Counted from the stretch's first letter, positions 26,355 to 35,080 are shown. The stretch is DNA of 64,000 nucleotides from Amycolatopsis camponoti (GCF_902497555.1 NZ_CABVGP010000003.1:1798001-1862000); one strand, 5' to 3'. Made by a program: numbers and translations. The notes: a model not told the origin generated them from the letters alone.

Positions 26355-27424
26355 TGCGCACGATCGCGGAGTTCGAGGCGGCGGCCCGGCAGCGCCTCGA
26401 CCCGGTGCACTACGACTACTTCGCGGGCGGCGCGCAGGACGAGATCACCGTGGCGGAGAACGAAACCGCGTTCAAGAAGCTGCGGCTGCTCCCGCGGGTC
26501 CTGCGCGGCAGCGACAAACGGGACCTGAGCGTCGAGCTGCTCGGGACGCCGTCGTCGATGCCGATCCTCGTCGCGCCCACGGCGTTCCACCGGCTGGCCC
26601 ACGGAGACGGCGAACTCGCCACGGCGAGGGCGGCGGCGCGGGCGGGCACGATCATGATCGTCAGCATGGCCGCCACCACGGCGATCGAGGACATCGCCGC
26701 GGCGGCCCGCGAGGTCGCGCCGGACCCGGGCCTGTGGTTCCAGCTCTACCTGCAGCCGGACCTGGAGTTCACCGAGGCGATCGTGCGCCGCGCCGAAAGC
26801 GCCGGGGTCCGGGCGTTCGTCGTCACCGTCGACTCGCCGGTGCTCGGCCGCCGCGAGCGCGACGACCGCAACGACTTCCACGACCTGCCGCCCGGACTGG
26901 TCGTGGAGAACCTCCGCAACCTGGGGGAAAACCGCAGCGGCGGCAACGCCAGCCACGTCCGCGAGATCGTCATGTCGGCCGGGCTGAACTGGGACCACAT
27001 CGCGTGGCTGCGGTCGAAGACCAAGCTCCCGGTGCTGATCAAGGGCGTGCTGCACCCCGAGGACGCGCGGCTGGCGGTGCACCACGGCGTCGCCGGGATC
27101 GTCGTGTCCAACCACGGCGGCCGCCAGCTCGACACCGTGCCCGCCACGATCGACGTCCTGCCCGAGATCGCGGCGGCCGTCGGTGGGGCGATCCCGGTGC
27201 TGCTCGACGGCGGGATCCGCCGCGGCACCGACGTCGTCAAGGCGCTGGCCCTCGGCGCGGACGCGGTCGGCGTCGGCCGGCCGATCGTGTGGGGGCTCGC
27301 CGCGGGTGGCCGCGAAGGCGTCACGCAGGTCCTGGAGCTGCTGCGCGACGACTTCGACCAAGCGCTGGCCATGTGCGGTGGCCGGCACCCGGCCGACCTG
27401 ACTCCGGACCAGGTGCGGCGATGA
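26354..27424 (+). CDS. FMN-dependent alpha-hydroxy-acid oxidase/dehydrogenase
   Basis: A 356-aa TIM-barrel flavoprotein. The expected active-site residues are present: Tyr22 (DYFAGGA), FQLY (129-132), Lys230 (LIKGVL), the catalytic base His254 with Arg257 (SNHGGRQLD), and the FMN-phosphate site DGGIRRG. It oxidises an L-2-hydroxy acid such as glycolate, lactate or mandelate to the keto acid. The start overlaps the preceding stop by one base. With a monooxygenase before it and a P450-like protein after it, it may handle a hydroxylated intermediate made within the operon (inference). Confidence 0.93.
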   Translation: MRTIAEFEAAARQRLDPVHYDYFAGGAQDEITVAENETAFKKLRLLPRVLRGSDKRDLSVELLGTPSSMPILVAPTAFHRLAHGDGELATARAAARAGTIMIVSMAATTAIEDIAAAAREVAPDPGLWFQLYLQPDLEFTEAIVRRAESAGVRAFVVTVDSPVLGRRERDDRNDFHDLPPGLVVENLRNLGENRSGGNASHVREIVMSAGLNWDHIAWLRSKTKLPVLIKGVLHPEDARLAVHHGVAGIVVSNHGGRQLDTVPATIDVLPEIAAAVGGAIPVLLDGGIRRGTDVVKALALGADAVGVGRPIVWGLAAGGREGVTQVLELLRDDFDQALAMCGGRHPADLTPDQVRR

Positions 27425-28686
27425 TCGGGAAAGCGCTTGCCACCGCGGCATTGGTGACCGCGCCGGCGTGGCTGCCCGCCCGGGTCGTCGCGCTGCGGAT
27501 GCGGATCTTCTCGCTGGTCAACGGCCAGGACACGGTGACGATCCCGGGGGAGCAGGTCGGCGTCGAGGACTTCCGGCGCGTCTACGCCGACCCGGCGGCG
27601 AACGGCCGCAGCCGCGGCGCCGCGCTGTCCGACCTGTTCTGGTACTGGCTCGCGCCCGGGCCCCAGGTGCACCAGGAGCACCTCGAAGCCGGGCCGCGCT
27701 ACGACGAGGTCGCCAAGTGCACCCGGCACATCCTGGTGCGGTCCAAAAAGGACTCCGAGGACCTGGCCCGCCGGGTGGCCGCCCACGTCCTCGACGATCT
27801 CGGCGGCGGCCTGGTCCGGATCCGCGACGAGATGATGCCGATCTGGGCCGAGCTGTACTACGAGCTGGTGTTCGACGAGCCGTGCCCGCCCGAGGCGCGC
27901 GACCTCATCGTGGGACACGCCGACGACGTCGTCTCGGCCCTGAAGTGCGTGCGGCCGCGGAACATGCGCCGCCGGGCCCGGTTGACGAAGTACCTGCGGC
28001 GGCGCCTCGCCGACGTCCCGCACCCGCTGCCGGACTCCCTGACGCCGGAGGAGCAGGCCTACTACCTGCAGGGCACGTTCTTCAACACCGCCGTCGTGCA
28101 GATGTCCGAGGCGATGGCGCACCTGCTGATGATCGTCGCGCAGCGCCCGGACGTGCAGCGACGCCTCGTCGAGCACCCGGACGACGACGCCTACCTGGAC
28201 CGGGTCATCGACGACGGGCTGCGCGAGTACCCCCTGTTCGGCATCGCGCACCGGATCTCCACGGCCGACATCGACCTGGCCGACCTGACCATCCCGGCGG
28301 GCACAGTGCTGTGCTTCAGCTACCCGGGTTTCGCCGCCCAGACCGCGAAAGACGAGTTCATCCCGTTCGGAGTCGCGCAGAACCGGGCCTGCCCGGCCCG
28401 CGGACTGGCCCCGCCGACCATGCGCGTCGTGACGCGTGAGGTCCTGCGCCGGTTCAGCCTCGCCTCGACGGCCGGGCACACGCGCTCCATCCCCAACCGC
28501 GGCCCGGCGCTGTTCACGCCCCGCGGTGCGCGCCGACGGCGTGCGCCCCTGGTGTGGCTCGCGGTCCGCGACCGCTGGGAAGACGTCTGGCGCAGCTTCG
28601 CCCAGCTCGTCTTCGGCACGTACATGGTGCTCGACGCCCGCAGACAAGCCCTCTGCTCGACCTACTTCGCCGGAGGAAACTCATGA
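27421..28686 (+). CDS. Atypical cytochrome P450-like protein
   Basis: A 421-aa protein with P450 helical layout but degraded signatures. The K-helix ExxR is D265-G-L-R268. The heme loop FGVAQNRACPARG has Cys324 but one residue more than normal between F and C, and both glycines are replaced by Ala. The I-helix GTFFNTAVVQMSE lacks the acid/alcohol oxygen motif. There is a hydrophobic N-terminus (about 5-22) and a C-terminal extension of 97 residues after the Cys, roughly twice the usual. It may bind heme for a reaction other than classical hydroxylation. ATGA overlaps join it to both neighbours. Confidence 0.8.
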   Translation: MIGKALATAALVTAPAWLPARVVALRMRIFSLVNGQDTVTIPGEQVGVEDFRRVYADPAANGRSRGAALSDLFWYWLAPGPQVHQEHLEAGPRYDEVAKCTRHILVRSKKDSEDLARRVAAHVLDDLGGGLVRIRDEMMPIWAELYYELVFDEPCPPEARDLIVGHADDVVSALKCVRPRNMRRRARLTKYLRRRLADVPHPLPDSLTPEEQAYYLQGTFFNTAVVQMSEAMAHLLMIVAQRPDVQRRLVEHPDDDAYLDRVIDDGLREYPLFGIAHRISTADIDLADLTIPAGTVLCFSYPGFAAQTAKDEFIPFGVAQNRACPARGLAPPTMRVVTREVLRRFSLASTAGHTRSIPNRGPALFTPRGARRRRAPLVWLAVRDRWEDVWRSFAQLVFGTYMVLDARRQALCSTYFAGGNS

Positions 28687-29963
28687 CCCCCACCGAAGCG
28701 GCACCGGCGTTCTTCCTCGCCGTCGCGGTCATCCTCGTGGTGTGCCGGCTCGTCTGCCTGGTCGCGGTGCGGCTGGGCCAGCCACCGGTGGTCGGCGAGA
28801 TGATCTCCGGCGTGCTGCTCGGCCCGTCGCTGCTGGGGCTGGTCCTCCCGGGCGTGCAGACGGCGCTGTTCCCGGACGGCATCCGCCCGCTGCTCTACGT
28901 CGGCGGCCAGATCGGCCTGGTCATCTACATGTTCGGTGCGGGGTACGAGTTCAGCCTCCGCAGCATCCGCGGCTCGGCGAAGTCGGTCGGCGCGATCTCG
29001 GCCGCGGGCACGGTGGTGCCGCTCGCGCTCGGGGTCGGCGTCGCCGTGTTCGGCACGAGCTGGGCCGGCATCGCCAAGGACGGCGTCTCGCTCGCGACGT
29101 CGGCGGCGTTCGTCGGGGTCGCGCTGGCCATCACCGCGTTCCCGATGCTCGCCCGGATCATCACCGAACGCGGTCTCGGCGGCACCCGGTTCGGCTCGCT
29201 CGCGCTGGCCTGCGGCGCCCTCGACGACGTCCTGGCGTGGGTCCTGCTGGCTGTCGTGCTGGGCATGCACGCCGACTCGGCCGGGCCGGTCGCGCTGGCC
29301 GTGGGCGGCGGCCTGCTGTTCGCGTTGCTGCTCGTGCTCGTCGGCCGCCGGGTGCTCGCGAAGGCGATGGGCAGCGAGCGGATCACGGCCGACCAGAAGA
29401 TGTTGATCACGGCGCTGACGCTGTTCGCGGCCGCCTGGTTCACCGACATCATCGGGCTGTACGCGGTGTTCGGCGCCTTCTGCGTCGGCATCGTGTTCCC
29501 CCGCGTGCCCGCCGCGGACGCCGTGCTCGCGAAGATCATGCCGATCGGGCGGATCGTGTTCCTCCCGCTGTTCTTCACCTATTCCGGCCTGAACACCCGG
29601 TTCGCGCTGCTCGCGGACCCGAAGCTGCTCGCGTTCGCGGTGCTGTGCGTGGTCGTCGCGATCATCGGCAAGCTCGGTGCCTGCTGGGGCGCGGCGCGGC
29701 TGGTGGGGGAATCGCAGCCGGTGGCGTTGCGCGTCGGCGCGCTGATCAACGCCCGCGGGCTGATGCAGCTGATCGCGCTCAACGTCGGGCTCGCCGCGGG
29801 GATCGTCTCGCCGGCGTTGTTCACGGTGCTGGTGCTCGTCGCGCTCGTCACCACGATCATGACGGCGCCGGTGCTGAGCTGGCTCGACCGCCGTGATGCC
29901 CGCCGGGGGAGCAGCGCACTGCTCCTGACGGCCGAACCGGTCCCGGTAAACGGGAAAAGTTGA
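28683..29963 (+). CDS. Cation/proton antiporter (CPA2/KefB-like)
   Basis: A 426-aa integral membrane protein with about 12 helices. The conserved TSAAFVGVALAITAFPMLARIITERGL and LACGALDDVLAWVLLAVV segments carry the paired acidic residues (DD in GALDDVLAW) of the CPA2 exchange site. GALINARGLMQLIALNVGL is also typical. It has no RCK/TrkA-N domain. The start overlaps the P450-like gene (ATGA). Antiporters of this kind at the end of oxidative gene sets can export the product or restore pH; which applies here is open. Confidence 0.92.
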   Translation: MTPTEAAPAFFLAVAVILVVCRLVCLVAVRLGQPPVVGEMISGVLLGPSLLGLVLPGVQTALFPDGIRPLLYVGGQIGLVIYMFGAGYEFSLRSIRGSAKSVGAISAAGTVVPLALGVGVAVFGTSWAGIAKDGVSLATSAAFVGVALAITAFPMLARIITERGLGGTRFGSLALACGALDDVLAWVLLAVVLGMHADSAGPVALAVGGGLLFALLLVLVGRRVLAKAMGSERITADQKMLITALTLFAAAWFTDIIGLYAVFGAFCVGIVFPRVPAADAVLAKIMPIGRIVFLPLFFTYSGLNTRFALLADPKLLAFAVLCVVVAIIGKLGACWGAARLVGESQPVALRVGALINARGLMQLIALNVGLAAGIVSPALFTVLVLVALVTTIMTAPVLSWLDRRDARRGSSALLLTAEPVPVNGKS

Positions 29964-30000
29964 TAGTTCAATTTCGGAAAATCACTGCCAGTATGGGTTC

Positions 30001-30675
30001 GTGCACGAAGGGGCGACGAAACCGAGAGTGCTGCTCGTCGAGGACGACCGGGAGCTGGCGGGCATGCTCGCCGAGCTGCTCGCGGACGAAGGCTACGAGA
30101 CCGAAGCGGCGCACGACGGGCAGCGGGGCCTGCACCTCGGGCTCACCGGGCAGTACGACGTGATGATCATCGACCGCCGCCTTCCCGTGCTGGACGGCCT
30201 CGAGCTGATCGCCCGGCTGCGGGCGCGGGCGGTGACCACCCGGGTCCTGGTGCTCTCGGCGCTGGGCGAGCTCGCCGACCGCGTCGGCGGGCTCGACGCC
30301 GGTGCCGACGACTACCTCGTCAAGCCGTTCGAGGCCGAGGAGCTGCTGGCGCGGCTGCGCGCGCTCGGCCGCCGTGACCTGGAGGGCGCGGAGAGTCTGC
30401 CGCTCGGCGCGGCGGCCCTCGACCTGCGGCGGCACGAGGTCGTGCTGCCGAGAGGGGAGCGGATCACGCTGTCCGGACGCGAGTTCGAGCTGCTGCGGAC
30501 GCTGGCGCAGCGGCCCAAGGCGATCCACCCGCGGGCGTCGCTGGTCACGCACGTCTTCGCCGACTCGACCGGTGAGTCCATTGTGGACACCTACGTGTAC
30601 TACCTGCGGCGCAAGCTCGGCCGCGACGTCGTCCGGACCGTGCACGGCCTCGGCTACCAGATCGGCGTGGTATGA
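30001..30675 (+). CDS. Two-component response regulator, OmpR family
   Basis: A 224-aa regulator. The receiver domain (about 8-120) has the acidic pair EDD, the phospho-acceptor Asp in MIIDRRLP and Lys in LVKPFEAEELLAR. The C-terminal winged helix (about 130-224) includes FELLRTLAQRP and DTYVYYLRRKLG. GTG 30001 is the earliest start in frame and has no clear SD. It is coupled to the kinase gene by an ATGA overlap. Confidence 0.94.
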   Translation: MHEGATKPRVLLVEDDRELAGMLAELLADEGYETEAAHDGQRGLHLGLTGQYDVMIIDRRLPVLDGLELIARLRARAVTTRVLVLSALGELADRVGGLDAGADDYLVKPFEAEELLARLRALGRRDLEGAESLPLGAAALDLRRHEVVLPRGERITLSGREFELLRTLAQRPKAIHPRASLVTHVFADSTGESIVDTYVYYLRRKLGRDVVRTVHGLGYQIGVV

Positions 30676-31862
30676 AACCGGACCAGGAGGAACGGGCCCT
30701 GCGGCGGGCGCGGTGGGCGATCACCGCGCAGATCGCCGTGGTGGTGTCGATGCTGGTGGCCGTCGCGGGCGCGATCGCGTACGGGATGCTGCTGACCCGG
30801 CAGCACGCCGAGGCCGACCGCTCGCTGGCCAGGACGGTCGAGCTGGGCCCGGCCGCGACCCCGCCCGGCTGCGTCTGGCTGTTCACGCCGGTCCTGCACG
30901 CGCCCGCGGGCCCGTCCCCGGCCGGCATGCCGATCGCGGCGCTGGACGCGACGGTGCCGTCGCCCGGGGACGTCCACACGGAACGGCGCCCGATCGGCGG
31001 CATGACGTACACGATCCGGGTCGAGAACCGCGGGGGCGTCGTTTCGCAGGCGTACTTCGAGGAGCTCTACCAGATCCAGGACCGCTCGTCGCTGGTGTCC
31101 GGGCTGGTGGTCGCCGAGGTGCTGGCGCTGCTCGCGGCGGTGCTGTGCGGCCGGGTGCTGGCCTGCCGGGCGATCCGGCCCCTGGCCGACGCGCTGCGGC
31201 GACAGCGGACGTTCGTCGCGGACGCGTCCCACGAGCTGCGCGCCCCGCTGACCCGGCTGCACACGCGGGCGCAGCTGCTGGCGCGGCGTTCGTCCGGCCG
31301 CGACGCCGAAGATCTCGAGCAGCTGGTCCGCGGCACGCGGGAGCTCGGTGAGGTCGTCGAGGACCTGCTGCTGTCGGCGCAGGCGTGCGACCGGCCGGAG
31401 TTCGAGCTGGTGGAGCTGGGCGGGCTCGCCGAGGAGGCGGTGGCGGCCGAAGCGGTGCGCGCGGGGGAGAGCCGGGTCCGGCTCGCGGTGTCACGGGAAC
31501 GGCGGCCGTACGTCGTCCAGGGCGTCCCGACAGCGTTGCGGCGCGTGCTTTCGGCGTTGCTGGACAACGCTTTGGGCCACACCCCACCGGGCGGTTCCAT
31601 CGAGGTGTGGCTCGGCGTACCGGACGAAAAGCACGTGGAGCTGCGCATCCGCGACACGGGCGTCGGCTTCCCCTCGGCGGACGCGGAGCGGATCTTCGAG
31701 CGTTTCGCCCGAGGTTCCGACGGCGACGGCCGCCGCTTCGGCCTGGGCCTGGCCCTGGTCCGCGAGGTGGTGACGGGCCACGGCGGCACGATCGCGGCCG
31801 CCGGCCGCCCCGGCGACGGAGCCACGTTCACCCTCAGGCTCCTCCGCGCCGACCCCGCGTGA
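30672..31862 (+). CDS. Two-component sensor histidine kinase
   Basis: A 396-aa kinase. Two membrane helices (about 17-40 and 137-160) flank a ~95-residue extracellular sensor domain. The H-box FVADASHELRAPL carries the phospho-His, followed by N, G1 and G2 boxes (LDNALGHTPPGGS, RDTGVGF, GRRFGLGLALVREVV). The sensor domain has no recognised fold. It phosphorylates the regulator encoded immediately upstream. The stop is directly followed by REP-like cluster 2. Confidence 0.94.
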   Translation: MKPDQEERALRRARWAITAQIAVVVSMLVAVAGAIAYGMLLTRQHAEADRSLARTVELGPAATPPGCVWLFTPVLHAPAGPSPAGMPIAALDATVPSPGDVHTERRPIGGMTYTIRVENRGGVVSQAYFEELYQIQDRSSLVSGLVVAEVLALLAAVLCGRVLACRAIRPLADALRRQRTFVADASHELRAPLTRLHTRAQLLARRSSGRDAEDLEQLVRGTRELGEVVEDLLLSAQACDRPEFELVELGGLAEEAVAAEAVRAGESRVRLAVSRERRPYVVQGVPTALRRVLSALLDNALGHTPPGGSIEVWLGVPDEKHVELRIRDTGVGFPSADAERIFERFARGSDGDGRRFGLGLALVREVVTGHGGTIAAAGRPGDGATFTLRLLRADPA

Positions 31863-31866
31863 TCCA

Positions 31867-31972
31867 CGGGGCATCACCCGTGATCAGGAGGGCATCACGG
31901 GTGATTGAAGGGGCATCAGGAGTGATGCCTCCCCAATCACACGTGATGCCCCTTCAATCACGCGAGTTCCGG
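31867..31972. repeat. REP-like repeat cluster 2
   Basis: Three direct units (GGGCATCACCCGTGATCAGGAG, then ...CACGGGTGATTGAAG, then ...CAGGAGTGATG) meet inverted copies (AATCACACGTGATGCCCC, TTCAATCACGCGAG), ending in CGCGAGTTCCGG (31961-31972). The variants keep the self-complementary core: CACCCGTG, CACGGGTG and CACACGTG. The cluster lies between convergent genes. The antisense gene's last codons (NSRD-stop) are made of it. Confidence 0.82.
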
Positions 31973-33258
31973 GTTGGACGCAGGGCGAAGCGGAGCTGCC
32001 GGGCCGCTTGCGGTGGGGCAAGCGGGAGGAGTGCCTCGATTTCGGTTGCCAGGGCGGGGGACGGGGTCGTGTACGTCGCCGCCGTGTGGTGCAGCCAGGC
32101 GTACAGGTCTTGCTCGGCGTCGGCGGCCAGGTCGGGGTCGCGCAGCAGCGTGAGGTCCGTGTGCAGGCGCAACCAGGTGTCGCGGTCACGCAGCAGCGCC
32201 GCGCCCGCACGTCGGGTGTGGAGTGGCTCCGCCGCGAGCAGCTCCCGCAGCGCGGGGACGTCGACCAGCGCGGGCTTGCCGCGCAGGAACGTCACCACCT
32301 GACGAGTCACCGCGGGCGACAGGTCCGTCAGCAACGGGCGCACCGCGGCCGACTCCGGCGCCACCCGGCGCAGGCCGCGGACCGCCACGGCCCGGATCCG
32401 GGGACGATCGTCGGCGAGGAGCCGCTCCAGGCCCGAAGCGTCCTCGCGCGTGCCGGTCTCGCCGAGCCCGGCGACCGCGCCGAACGACACCGGCATCGCG
32501 CGGTAGTGCGCGGCCGGGTCGCCACCCGCCTGGGACACCAGCGCCTGCGCCATCGACCGCACCGCCGACGACCGGTCCGCCAGGTGGGCCACGGCGGCGT
32601 CGGGCCCGAGCAGCGTCAACGCCCGCATCCGGACCTTCGGTGTCCCGGCCGCGAGGAGCTCTTCGACGCACTCGCCGCGGTCGAGCAGCGCGGTGCCGCA
32701 CACCGCGCGGACCACGAAGTCGTGGTCCCGCAGCGCGACGTCCAGCAGGTGCTCGCGCGAAAGGAGCCCGAGCACCTCGACGTGGACCCAGCGCCGGACC
32801 TCCCGGTCGTCGATCGCCAGCGCCACGTCGAGGTGATCCGGCAGGGCTCGCCGGAACAGCGTCGTCATCCAGTCGTCGAGCTGCCGGCGCCGGAGCACCC
32901 CGATCAGCGGCAGCATCGACCGCAGGGTCGCGGAGTCCAACCTGGACAGTGCCGCTTCCCGTGCGCGCTCGCGGATCGGCCGGACCCAGTCGACGCACCG
33001 GACGAGCAGCAGCGGCACCGCCTCCGGATCGGGGCTGACGGCCAGCCGCTCGACGGCCACTTCGCGCATCCGGCCGTTGCCGTGGCACGCGGCCTCGGCC
33101 AGCTTTTCCCGCGACAGCGGCAGGAGCTCGCTGCCGGGGAAGCGGTACCAGCGCTGCTCGGTCCACCACGCCCGCCGCACGGCGACGTCGAACTCCGCCC
33201 AGCGTCGCACGTCACCCGCGGCGAAGGCGTCCAGATCGGGCAGGCCGGTTTCGAACAC
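31954..33258 (-). CDS. HEAT/leucine-rich-variant repeat protein
   Basis: A 434-aa cytoplasmic all-helical protein made of degenerate ~30-residue repeats such as REVAVERLAVSPDPEAVPLLL, VRMRALTLLGPDAAVAHLADRS and IRAVAVRGLRRVAPESAAVRPLL. There is no catalytic motif. Such solenoids are usually protein-binding scaffolds; the partner is unknown. GTG 33258 is the start. The C-terminus RPTRNSRD is encoded by REP-like cluster 2, so the native end has been replaced or extended by the repeat. Confidence 0.8.
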   Translation of the reverse strand: MFETGLPDLDAFAAGDVRRWAEFDVAVRRAWWTEQRWYRFPGSELLPLSREKLAEAACHGNGRMREVAVERLAVSPDPEAVPLLLVRCVDWVRPIRERAREAALSRLDSATLRSMLPLIGVLRRRQLDDWMTTLFRRALPDHLDVALAIDDREVRRWVHVEVLGLLSREHLLDVALRDHDFVVRAVCGTALLDRGECVEELLAAGTPKVRMRALTLLGPDAAVAHLADRSSAVRSMAQALVSQAGGDPAAHYRAMPVSFGAVAGLGETGTREDASGLERLLADDRPRIRAVAVRGLRRVAPESAAVRPLLTDLSPAVTRQVVTFLRGKPALVDVPALRELLAAEPLHTRRAGAALLRDRDTWLRLHTDLTLLRDPDLAADAEQDLYAWLHHTAATYTTPSPALATEIEALLPLAPPQAARQLRFALRPTRNSRD

Positions 33259-33290
33259 GCACCCAGCCTGTCAGGCGTGTCGAGCCGGTT

Positions 33291-34580
33291 TCAGCTCAGC
33301 AGGGCCTGGACCGCGGCGGGGGCGTCGGCGATCGCGACCGGGTTCTGCTCGCGCGTCGCGAGGCTGCGGACGGTGACGTTGCCGGCCGCCCAGTCCTCCT
33401 GGCCGACGATCACCACCGCGACCGCGCCCGCCTTGTCCGCGCGGCCGAGTTCCTTGCCCAGCTTGCGGTGCTCGATCGGCGTCGACGTCCGGAGCCCCGC
33501 GGCGCGCAGTGACGACGCCACCGAGCGGGCCGCGTCCGAGAGGTCCTCGGTCACCGGGATCACCATGACGTCGACCTCGCTGCGCGGCGCGGGCGACAAG
33601 CCGTGCGTGTCGAGGAAGTCCATCAGCGTGACGTCGCCCATGCCGAACCCGATGCCCGGGATCTGCTGCGGCGTGAACATCGACGCGAGGTCGCTGTAGC
33701 GCCCGCCGCCGAAGAGGGCGCGGCGGTTCTCCGGCGAGGTGTCGAAGACCTCGAACACGGTCGACGTGTAGTACGCCAGCCCGCGCACGATCATCGGCTC
33801 GTACTTCACCAGGCTGCCCGCGCTGCTGTTCAGGACCTTCACGAGGTTCGACTGCTCGCGCACCTCGGCCGGCAGCTCGTCCAGCAGCGACTCGCCCGCG
33901 TCGAGCGTCTCGGCGAGCTTTTCGAACTGCTTGTCCGAGAGCCCGATCTCGCCGGCGCTTTCGGCCAGCTTCTCGCGCGGGTACTTCTCCCAGCGGTCGA
34001 CCAGCGCGAACACCTGGGCCAGGTGGTCCTGGGAGACACCGGCGACGTCGGTCAGCGCCGACGTCAGCAGGTTCCGGTCGTTGACGCGCAGCACGAACAT
34101 GTCCGGCGTCGCGCCCAGCGCCGCCATCATGTCGTGGACCAGCTCGAAGATCTCGATCTCGCAGTTGGCGCTGTCCGAGCCGAAGATGTCGGCGTTGATC
34201 TGCCAGTGCTCGCGCACGCGGCCCCGCTGCGGCGCCTCGTACCGGTGGCAGTTCGGGTGGCTGTACCAGCGGACGGGGAACGACAGCGACTTGGCGCTCC
34301 CGGCGATCATCCGCGCCACCGACGGCGTCATCTCCGGACGCAGCGCGAGGCGCCGCCCGCCCTTGTCGGTGAGGGTGTAGAGCTGCTTGTCGGCGAGCTC
34401 CTGGCCCGACTTCCGCTCGTAGATCTCGGCCGATTCGAGGATCGGCCCGTCGTAGCGGAGGAAGCCGCGGCGCTCGAGGACGTCGTAGAGATGACCGAAG
34501 ACCTGCGTGCGGACGGACATTTCGGCGGGCAGGAAGTCCCGGGTCCCCTTGTAGGGCGCGGTCGGCAGGTATTCAGGCAC
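33291..34580 (-). CDS. hisS: Histidyl-tRNA synthetase, divergent subtype
   Basis: A 429-aa class II synthetase with motif 1, motif 2 (RYEAPQRGRVREHWQINADIFG) and a C-terminal anticodon-binding domain (about 335-429). Relative to the E. coli-type enzyme, the histidine-binding RGLDYYT reads RGLAYYTSTVFE, GGRYDGL reads GGRYSDL, and motif 3 is GFGMGDVTL without the usual ER. This matches my recollection of a second bacterial HisRS subgroup. The usual actinobacterial hisS neighbours (relA, a peptidyl-prolyl isomerase) are absent, so this may be an extra copy. Confidence 0.88.
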   Translation of the reverse strand: MPEYLPTAPYKGTRDFLPAEMSVRTQVFGHLYDVLERRGFLRYDGPILESAEIYERKSGQELADKQLYTLTDKGGRRLALRPEMTPSVARMIAGSAKSLSFPVRWYSHPNCHRYEAPQRGRVREHWQINADIFGSDSANCEIEIFELVHDMMAALGATPDMFVLRVNDRNLLTSALTDVAGVSQDHLAQVFALVDRWEKYPREKLAESAGEIGLSDKQFEKLAETLDAGESLLDELPAEVREQSNLVKVLNSSAGSLVKYEPMIVRGLAYYTSTVFEVFDTSPENRRALFGGGRYSDLASMFTPQQIPGIGFGMGDVTLMDFLDTHGLSPAPRSEVDVMVIPVTEDLSDAARSVASSLRAAGLRTSTPIEHRKLGKELGRADKAGAVAVVIVGQEDWAAGNVTVRSLATREQNPVAIADAPAAVQALLS

Positions 34581-34604
34581 GTCACCCAGCTTAACGACCG
34601 GCGC

Positions 34605-34994
34605 TCAGGCGAAGGCGACCCCGTAGGCGGTGAGCAGCGTGGCAGCCCCCAGGAGCACCGCACCGACGGACGTGACGCGGCCGCCGAGCTTGCCCCGGTT
34701 CGGGATCAGGTGGAGGAAGAAGCCGCCGGACTGGGCGAGGATCCCGAAGAGCAGCAGGAAGCAGGTGACCCACAGGGTGGTGTCGGACAGCGTGGTGCGG
34801 CTGAGGATCTGCAGCGCGACCAGGGCGAGGATCAGCAGGACACCGGCGTGGGCATGACCGGCGCGGAACATCGTGCGCTGGTGTTCGGTGAGCTTCCGGT
34901 CGCGCATGACGCCCATGAGCGCGTAGCCGCCGTACATGACGGTGGGCAGCGAGACCAGGGCGATCACGGTGAAGAGCTGGGTGGGTCCGTGCAT
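34605..34994 (-). CDS. Four-helix membrane protein of unknown function
   Basis: A 129-aa protein with four predicted membrane helices (about 8-26, 46-65, 74-95 and 107-126) and a charged first cytoplasmic loop MRDRKLTEHQRTMFRAGHAHAG. The two histidines at the start of helix 2 are conspicuous. No family name can be given safely. A 28-bp near-palindrome lies 32 bp upstream, indicating a dedicated regulator encoded elsewhere. Confidence 0.82.
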   Translation of the reverse strand: MHGPTQLFTVIALVSLPTVMYGGYALMGVMRDRKLTEHQRTMFRAGHAHAGVLLILALVALQILSRTTLSDTTLWVTCFLLLFGILAQSGGFFLHLIPNRGKLGGRVTSVGAVLLGAATLLTAYGVAFA

Positions 34995-35026
34995 CGGGGG
35001 ACTCCTTCGAGGTGGGCTGCGGCTAC

Positions 35027-35054
35027 GGTAACACTGTTTTAAAACGGTGTCACC
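35027..35054. promoter_or_regulatory. 28-bp near-perfect palindrome upstream of a membrane-protein gene
   Basis: The dyad is centred on GTTTTAAAAC (35036-35045). The arms GGTAACACTG and CGGTGTCACC match except at two positions. It lies 32 bp upstream of ATG 34994. The size and AT-rich centre suit a TetR-like dimer or dimer pair. No regulator gene adjoins it. Confidence 0.65.
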
Positions 35055-35080
35055 AAACCAGGCATTCCCCGATCGGGAAA

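Noticed and set aside
26746..28647. A 633-codon minus-strand frame opposite the P450-like gene
   Set aside because: Composition is a mirror of the coding strand (Arg/His/Asp rich) with no domain. The plus strand carries intact family motifs.
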